Source of the DNA: Hymenobacter aranciens
Lineage (GTDB): Bacteria > Bacteroidota > Bacteroidia > Cytophagales > Hymenobacteraceae
Reading direction: 5' to 3'
DNA length: 64,000 nucleotides
Assembly (NCBI RefSeq): GCF_030580865.1
Contig: NZ_JAUQSY010000015.1
Span: 62,001-126,000 of the forward strand
A program made the position numbers and the translations under genes. Of the stretch, positions 59,929 to 64,000 are shown in pieces. Numbering within the stretch: the first letter of the stretch is position 1; every line of letters begins with the position of its first letter. The notes beneath the pieces are model-generated. The model searched no databases, was not told the DNA's origin, and saw nothing but the letters and a program-made list of their open reading frames with translations.

Positions 59929-60339
59929 ATGGCCCGATACATCGTGATGCTCGACGAGCCGCAGGACGCGGCCGAAGCCCTGGACCCTATTTACGACGAC
60001 GCCGTTACGGATGGCGGCGCTGAGGCGGAGGCCGTGTGTGCCCACTGCGGCGACCTTATGGCCTGGCACGAACAGGCCTGCGTGCCAACGGTCGCGCCGG
60101 TAGTGGCCGCAGAATCGGTAGCCGCCGAGCCGTTGGTGGCATTCCGGACAGCCAGCGCGTTCGCGTTTGAGCTGGGGAAGGCGGTGCAACCGGTGGCCAG
60201 CGTGCCGGGGCAGATTATCTGGCGTGGGCAGATTAAGGAGCGCGAGCCGGAAAGCGGGCTGGTGATTCGTATTAATGTATACGGGCTCAATAACGGCTTT
60301 TGGGACTGCTACCGGGAGGAGGAGCTGCTGGCGGCGTAA
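59929..60339 (+). CDS. Hypothetical protein with a CxxC motif
   Basis: 136 residues. Cys37 and Cys40 (VCAHCGDLMAWHEQAC) with a nearby His and Cys51 suggest a small zinc site. The last 50 residues look beta-rich (QIIWRGQIKERE, LVIRINVYG). No signal peptide. No family recognised. Its own terminator follows, and it may depend on read-through past the tRNA terminator, since no separate promoter is evident. Confidence 0.7.
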   Translation: MARYIVMLDEPQDAAEALDPIYDDAVTDGGAEAEAVCAHCGDLMAWHEQACVPTVAPVVAAESVAAEPLVAFRTASAFAFELGKAVQPVASVPGQIIWRGQIKEREPESGLVIRINVYGLNNGFWDCYREEELLAA

Positions 60340-60355
60340 TAGTTTGACGGAACGG

Positions 60356-60394
60356 AAAAAGCCCCGGCTGCCCACTGGCAGCCGGGGCTTTTTC
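60356..60394 (+). terminator. Intrinsic terminator of the 136-residue gene
   Basis: GCCCCGGCTGCC and GGCAGCCGGGGC, a perfect 12-bp stem with a 4-base loop, preceded by AAAAA and followed by TTTTTCTTT. Confidence 0.93.
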
Positions 60395-60510
60395 TTTGCG
60401 AAAACCCAGTTCGCTTTGGGTTTTCGGTAGCGTTGTGCCTACATTACATCCCCAAGCTGCAAACCTGCGGGTGCGGCACCGCCAATGCCTTTTTCCCCTT
60501 TCGCTCTTTT

Positions 60511-63138
60511 ATGAAAATTGTTGACCTGCGTACCATGCGCGGACCGAGCTACTGGTCCGTGAAACACTACAAGCTGATTGTTGCCAAAGTCGCCCTGGGC
60601 GAGTTCGCGGGCCAGTGGTCCAACGCAATACCCGGGCTGCCGGAGCGGCTGATGGCGCTGTTTCCGCAAATCGGCTCGGCGCACCCGGCCGGGCAGAGCG
60701 GCAAGCAGGCCGCCAAGCACCCGCCCCTGACCCTGGAGCAGCTGGAAGACGGCGAGCCGCTGGGCCACGTTATTCAGCACGTGGCGCTGGAGCTACAGCG
60801 GCAGGCCGCCATGCCGGTGTTCTGGGGCAAGTCGTACCCCGCGCGGGAGGAAGGCGTAGAGTACGTGGTGTTTGCCTACCAGGAGGAGCGGGCCGGCCGC
60901 CGGGCGCTGGAGGCCGCCGTGGACATTGTGGAGGCCGTCTGTAAAGGCGAGGAGGTCAATATTGCCCCCATCATCGCCGAGCTGCACGAAATCCGCGAAG
61001 ACGAGTTTTTCGGCCCCAGCACCTACAGCATTGTGGCCGAAGCAGCCTCCCGCAACATTCCCTACATCCAGCTCAAAAACAGCAACATCATCCAGCTGGG
61101 TTATGGGGTGAACCAGAAGCGCATCTGGGCCACCACCACCAGCCTCACCTCGCACGCGGGGGTGGAAGTGGCTGGCAACAAGAACCGCACCAAGGCCATG
61201 CTCAAGGATGCGGGCGTGCCGGTGCCGCGCGGCACCACGGTGTATTCGGAAGATGGGCTGCGCGATGCCATTGACGAGTTGGGCTTTCCCATCGTGACCA
61301 AGCCGCTCGACGGCAACCACGGCAAGGGCGCTACCATTCGCATCACCAACTGGGAAGATGCCGTGGCGGGCCTGCAGGCGGCCAAGGAGTACTCCCGCGC
61401 CGTGATTGTGGAGCAGTTTATCGAGGGCTTCGACTTCCGCCTGCTGGTAGTGAACGGCAAGCTCATTGCCGCCGCCAAGCGCACGCCGGCCGCCGTGACG
61501 GGCGATGGCACGAGCACCATTCAGCAACTCATCGACAAGGTGAACGAGGACCCGCGCCGGGGCGTGGGCCACGAGAAAGTGCTCACCAGCATCAAGGCCG
61601 ACAAGCACACGCTCGACATTCTGAGCAACAAGGGGCTGAGCCTGGACTCGGTACTGCCGGCGGGCGAGACGATGTACCTGAAAAGCACGGCTAACATCAG
61701 CACCGGCGGCACCGCCTCCGACGTGACCGATATCATGCACCCGTATAACGTGCTACTGGCCGAGCGCGTGGCGGGCATCGTGGGCCTCGACATTTGCGGG
61801 ATTGATTTGATGGCGACGGATATTGCCGTGCCGCTGAATGAAAGCCGCGGCGCGGTGATTGAAGTGAACGCCGCGCCGGGCTTCCGGATGCACATCTCGC
61901 CGGCCGAGGGGCTGCCGCGCAACGTGGCCGCCCCGGTGGTGGATATGCTGTTTCCGCGCGGGGCCACGGCCCGCATTCCCATCATCGCCGTGACGGGCAC
62001 CAACGGCAAAACCACCACCACGCGCCTCATCGCGCACCTGGTGGCCAGCAAGGGCTACAAGGTCGGCTTCACTACCACCGACGGCATCTACATCCAGGGC
62101 GTGCAGCTCGAAAAGGGCGACTGCACCGGCAGCGTCAGCGCCGAGTTTGTGCTGAAAGACCCGACTGTGAACTACGCGGTGCTCGAAACCGCCCGCGGCG
62201 GCATGTTGCGCTCGGGCCTGGGCTTTCATACATGCGATATTGCGGTGGTAACCAACGTGGCCGCCGACCACCTGGGCCTCCGCGACATCTACACCGTGGA
62301 GGAAATGGCCGCCGTGAAGGGCGTGCTGCCCCGCACGGTGCGCAAAGGCGGCTGGGCCGTGCTCAACGCCGACGACGACCTGGTGTATGGCATGGCCCAC
62401 AACCTCGACTGCCGCGTGGCCCTGTTCAGCATGAACGAAAAGAGCCGCCGCATTCAGGACCACGTGGAGGCCGGCGGCGTGGCCGCGGTGTATGAGGAAG
62501 GCTACATCACCATCTACCGTAACAGCTACAAGCTGCGCATCGACCGCGCCGCCGAGTTCCCGGTGACCTTCGGGGGCCGGGCGGGCTTCAACATTGAGAA
62601 CTGCCTGGCCGCCGCGCTGGCGGGCTACCTCTCGGGCTTCGATAAGGACGACATTAAGACGGCTTTCCGCACCTTCGTGCCCTCGGGCGCCAAGACGCCG
62701 GGCCGCATGAACTCCTACAAGTTTCCGAAGTTCGAAGTCATCGTGGATTACGCGCACAACACGGCCGGCATCACCAAGTTTGCCGACTTCATGAACGCCA
62801 CCACGGCCACCCGTAAAATCGGCGTAGTCTCCGGCCTCGGCGACCGCCGCGACGAAGATACGCTGGGCTTCGCCCGCATCGCCGGCCGCATCTTCGACGA
62901 GGTGATTCTGCGCCAGGACCGCGACCTGCGCGGCAAAACCGCCCAGCAGCTCCGCGACATCATGGAGCGCGGCCTGCGCCTCGATAAGCCCGACCTACCC
63001 ATCACCTACATCGAAAACGAGCCCGACGCTATCGACCACATCCTGGCCACCGCGCCGGAAGGGGCAGTAGTGACGCTCTTTACCGAGAACATCACGGCCA
63101 CGCTGAAGCAGCTGGATGAGTTTGAGAAGACGGTGTGA
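60511..63138 (+). CDS. cphA: Cyanophycin synthetase
   Basis: 875 residues from the ATG at 60511 (MKIVDLRTMRGPSYWSVKHY), the usual CphA start; an upstream start at 60433 has no family support. An N-terminal domain (to about 160) precedes the ATP-grasp domain (about 210-480), which adds Asp. The Mur-ligase-like domain has P-loop GTNGKTTTT (Lys500) and adds Arg, and the C-terminal Mur domain follows (about 745-870). It makes multi-L-arginyl-poly-L-aspartate, a nitrogen store. No cyanophycinase or isoaspartyl dipeptidase gene lies in the window. Confidence 0.95.
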   Translation: MKIVDLRTMRGPSYWSVKHYKLIVAKVALGEFAGQWSNAIPGLPERLMALFPQIGSAHPAGQSGKQAAKHPPLTLEQLEDGEPLGHVIQHVALELQRQAAMPVFWGKSYPAREEGVEYVVFAYQEERAGRRALEAAVDIVEAVCKGEEVNIAPIIAELHEIREDEFFGPSTYSIVAEAASRNIPYIQLKNSNIIQLGYGVNQKRIWATTTSLTSHAGVEVAGNKNRTKAMLKDAGVPVPRGTTVYSEDGLRDAIDELGFPIVTKPLDGNHGKGATIRITNWEDAVAGLQAAKEYSRAVIVEQFIEGFDFRLLVVNGKLIAAAKRTPAAVTGDGTSTIQQLIDKVNEDPRRGVGHEKVLTSIKADKHTLDILSNKGLSLDSVLPAGETMYLKSTANISTGGTASDVTDIMHPYNVLLAERVAGIVGLDICGIDLMATDIAVPLNESRGAVIEVNAAPGFRMHISPAEGLPRNVAAPVVDMLFPRGATARIPIIAVTGTNGKTTTTRLIAHLVASKGYKVGFTTTDGIYIQGVQLEKGDCTGSVSAEFVLKDPTVNYAVLETARGGMLRSGLGFHTCDIAVVTNVAADHLGLRDIYTVEEMAAVKGVLPRTVRKGGWAVLNADDDLVYGMAHNLDCRVALFSMNEKSRRIQDHVEAGGVAAVYEEGYITIYRNSYKLRIDRAAEFPVTFGGRAGFNIENCLAAALAGYLSGFDKDDIKTAFRTFVPSGAKTPGRMNSYKFPKFEVIVDYAHNTAGITKFADFMNATTATRKIGVVSGLGDRRDEDTLGFARIAGRIFDEVILRQDRDLRGKTAQQLRDIMERGLRLDKPDLPITYIENEPDAIDHILATAPEGAVVTLFTENITATLKQLDEFEKTV

Positions 63139-63205
63139 GTGTTAGCTTACAAATGAGTTTGTGAAAGGGCCCGCTTCGGCAGACCTTTTTAGTGACTCAC
63201 TTCGG

Positions 63206-63213
63206 TACTTTTG
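63206..63213 (+). promoter_or_regulatory. -7 box TACTTTTG of the repeat protein gene
   Basis: Exact TAnnTTTG match 41 bases before the ATG at 63255. A T-rich run (TTTTT near 63185) is a weak -33 candidate. Confidence 0.55.
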
Positions 63214-63254
63214 TGGCACTCTATAAACAACGTACCGCCTTAGCTTCATTTTCT

Positions 63255-64000
63255 ATGTTCAACCTTTCCTCCTTCCCATTTCCCGCCGCGCTGGTGCGCG
63301 TGCTACTGGCGCTTCTCTTTGCGGCCGGGAGCCTCCCATCAGTGGCCCAGACGCCGGCTTGGCAGTCGGCGCAGGCGATGGCGTCACTTGAATATGGGTC
63401 GGTACAAGCCACAGCTGTCGATGCGGCCGGTAACGTGTATCTGGCTGGGGGGTTTTCAGTAAACATAATGGTAGGCAACATTATGCTGACCAGCCACGGA
63501 AACCAGGATGCGTTCGTGGCCAAGTTCAATCTCGCCAGCAACCAGTTTATGTGGGTGCAGCAGGTCGGCGGCATTGGGGATGATTATATCGAAGCATTGG
63601 CCGTGAGCGGCACCAGTGTGTATGTGGCGGGTTCTTTTAGGGGCTCCGTCAGCTTTGGTGCCACCACTCTGAGCAATATGGGTTACTATAGTGATGTATT
63701 TGTGACGAAGCTGACCGACGCGGGCAGCTTCGTATGGGCGCAGCAGGCTGGGGGTACGAGCCACGACAATGCCAGAGCATTGGCTGTGAGTGGTAGCAGC
63801 GTGTACGTGGCGGGGGCATTTTTCAGTCCCACTGCCAGCTTTGGTGCCACCACCCTGACCAATACAGACGCTACTGCACCCACTTCTGACGTATTCGTGG
63901 CCAAGCTGACCGACGTAGGCAGCACCAGCAATTTCGTGTGGGCGCAGCAGGCTGGGGGTTCCAACTATGACCAAGTTATCGGGCTGGCCGTGAGTGGCAG
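63255..64000 (+). CDS. Secreted SBBP-like repeat protein, 5' part
   Basis: The frame is open from the ATG at 63255 to the window edge (248 codons), so the C-terminus is missing. Signal peptide at about 1-32 (LVRVLLALLFAAGSLPSVAQ). Then ~60-residue repeats follow, each with a VWAQQAGG, a LAVSGSSVYVAG and a SFGATTL segment and DVFVAKLTD: two full copies and part of a third. This is the beta-propeller-like SBBP pattern common in T9SS cargo; a sorting domain downstream is expected but not visible. Confidence 0.85.
   Translation, partial: MFNLSSFPFPAALVRVLLALLFAAGSLPSVAQTPAWQSAQAMASLEYGSVQATAVDAAGNVYLAGGFSVNIMVGNIMLTSHGNQDAFVAKFNLASNQFMWVQQVGGIGDDYIEALAVSGTSVYVAGSFRGSVSFGATTLSNMGYYSDVFVTKLTDAGSFVWAQQAGGTSHDNARALAVSGSSVYVAGAFFSPTASFGATTLTNTDATAPTSDVFVAKLTDVGSTSNFVWAQQAGGSNYDQVIGLAVSG

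Overview
The window looks like chromosomal DNA of a GC-rich member of the Bacteroidota, most likely a Hymenobacter-type cytophagale. This is an inference from several signals. Three complete secreted proteins end in type IX secretion (Por) C-terminal domains. Several genes and the tRNA are preceded by the Bacteroidota -7 box TAnnTTTG, and Shine-Dalgarno sequences are rare. The window also has Bacteroidota-typical families (DUF3098, DUF4394, the SpoIIM/DUF4129/DUF4350/MoxR/DUF58 cluster, a TPR histidine kinase with HisKA_3, a GNAT-nitrilase fusion, and a cyanophycin synthetase).

Layout. 1-4.9 kb: the 3' end of a large outer-membrane protein, an AT-rich foreign-looking gene with an HExxH motif, and a small conserved unknown. 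5-9.4 kb: a PAS-rich histidine kinase with a single-domain response regulator, then a DEDDh exonuclease. 9.4-19.9 kb: a leftward envelope operon (SpoIIM, membrane protein, DUF4129, DUF4350, small protein, MoxR, DUF58, GH20 hexosaminidase) interrupted by a four-helix-bundle gene, with a divergent RDD gene. 19.9-27 kb: two secreted T9SS proteins, the GNAT-nitrilase, and a ketoacid CoA-transferase operon. 27-35.8 kb: housekeeping genes ribF, truB, uppP, DUF3098, ftsX and tamB. 36-40.1 kb: tsaD, a GT-C-like membrane protein, smpB and an NlpC/P60 peptidase. 40.2-48.5 kb: a signalling and surface island with a LuxR-type response regulator, a 1370-residue repetitive secreted protein, an unknown protein and a TPR histidine kinase. 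49-57.5 kb: a secreted metalloprotease, an HNH endonuclease, a fatty-acid desaturase, a lipoprotein, an alpha/beta hydrolase, a small unknown and an AT-rich zinc-ribbon protein. 57.6-64 kb: rpsA with a structured leader, tRNA-Cys, a small unknown, cyanophycin synthetase and the 5' part of a repeat-rich secreted protein.

The most interesting observation is a 52-nt promoter-like block present twice. One copy abuts the response-regulator start codon and the other precedes the giant repeat protein gene. The two copies have identical internal spacing, a near-consensus -7 box and no recognisable -33 box. This suggests that the TPR kinase and LuxR regulator form a small regulon that includes a surface protein whose long internal repeats could recombine.

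A second theme is the density and variety of palindromic or short-unit intergenic repeats. They include a perfect 64-bp inverted repeat, a G-rich heptamer array, two related inverted-repeat elements about 35 kb apart, and a repeat that appears to encode the first ~35 residues of the hexosaminidase. No transposase, integrase, phage gene cluster or CRISPR array was seen.
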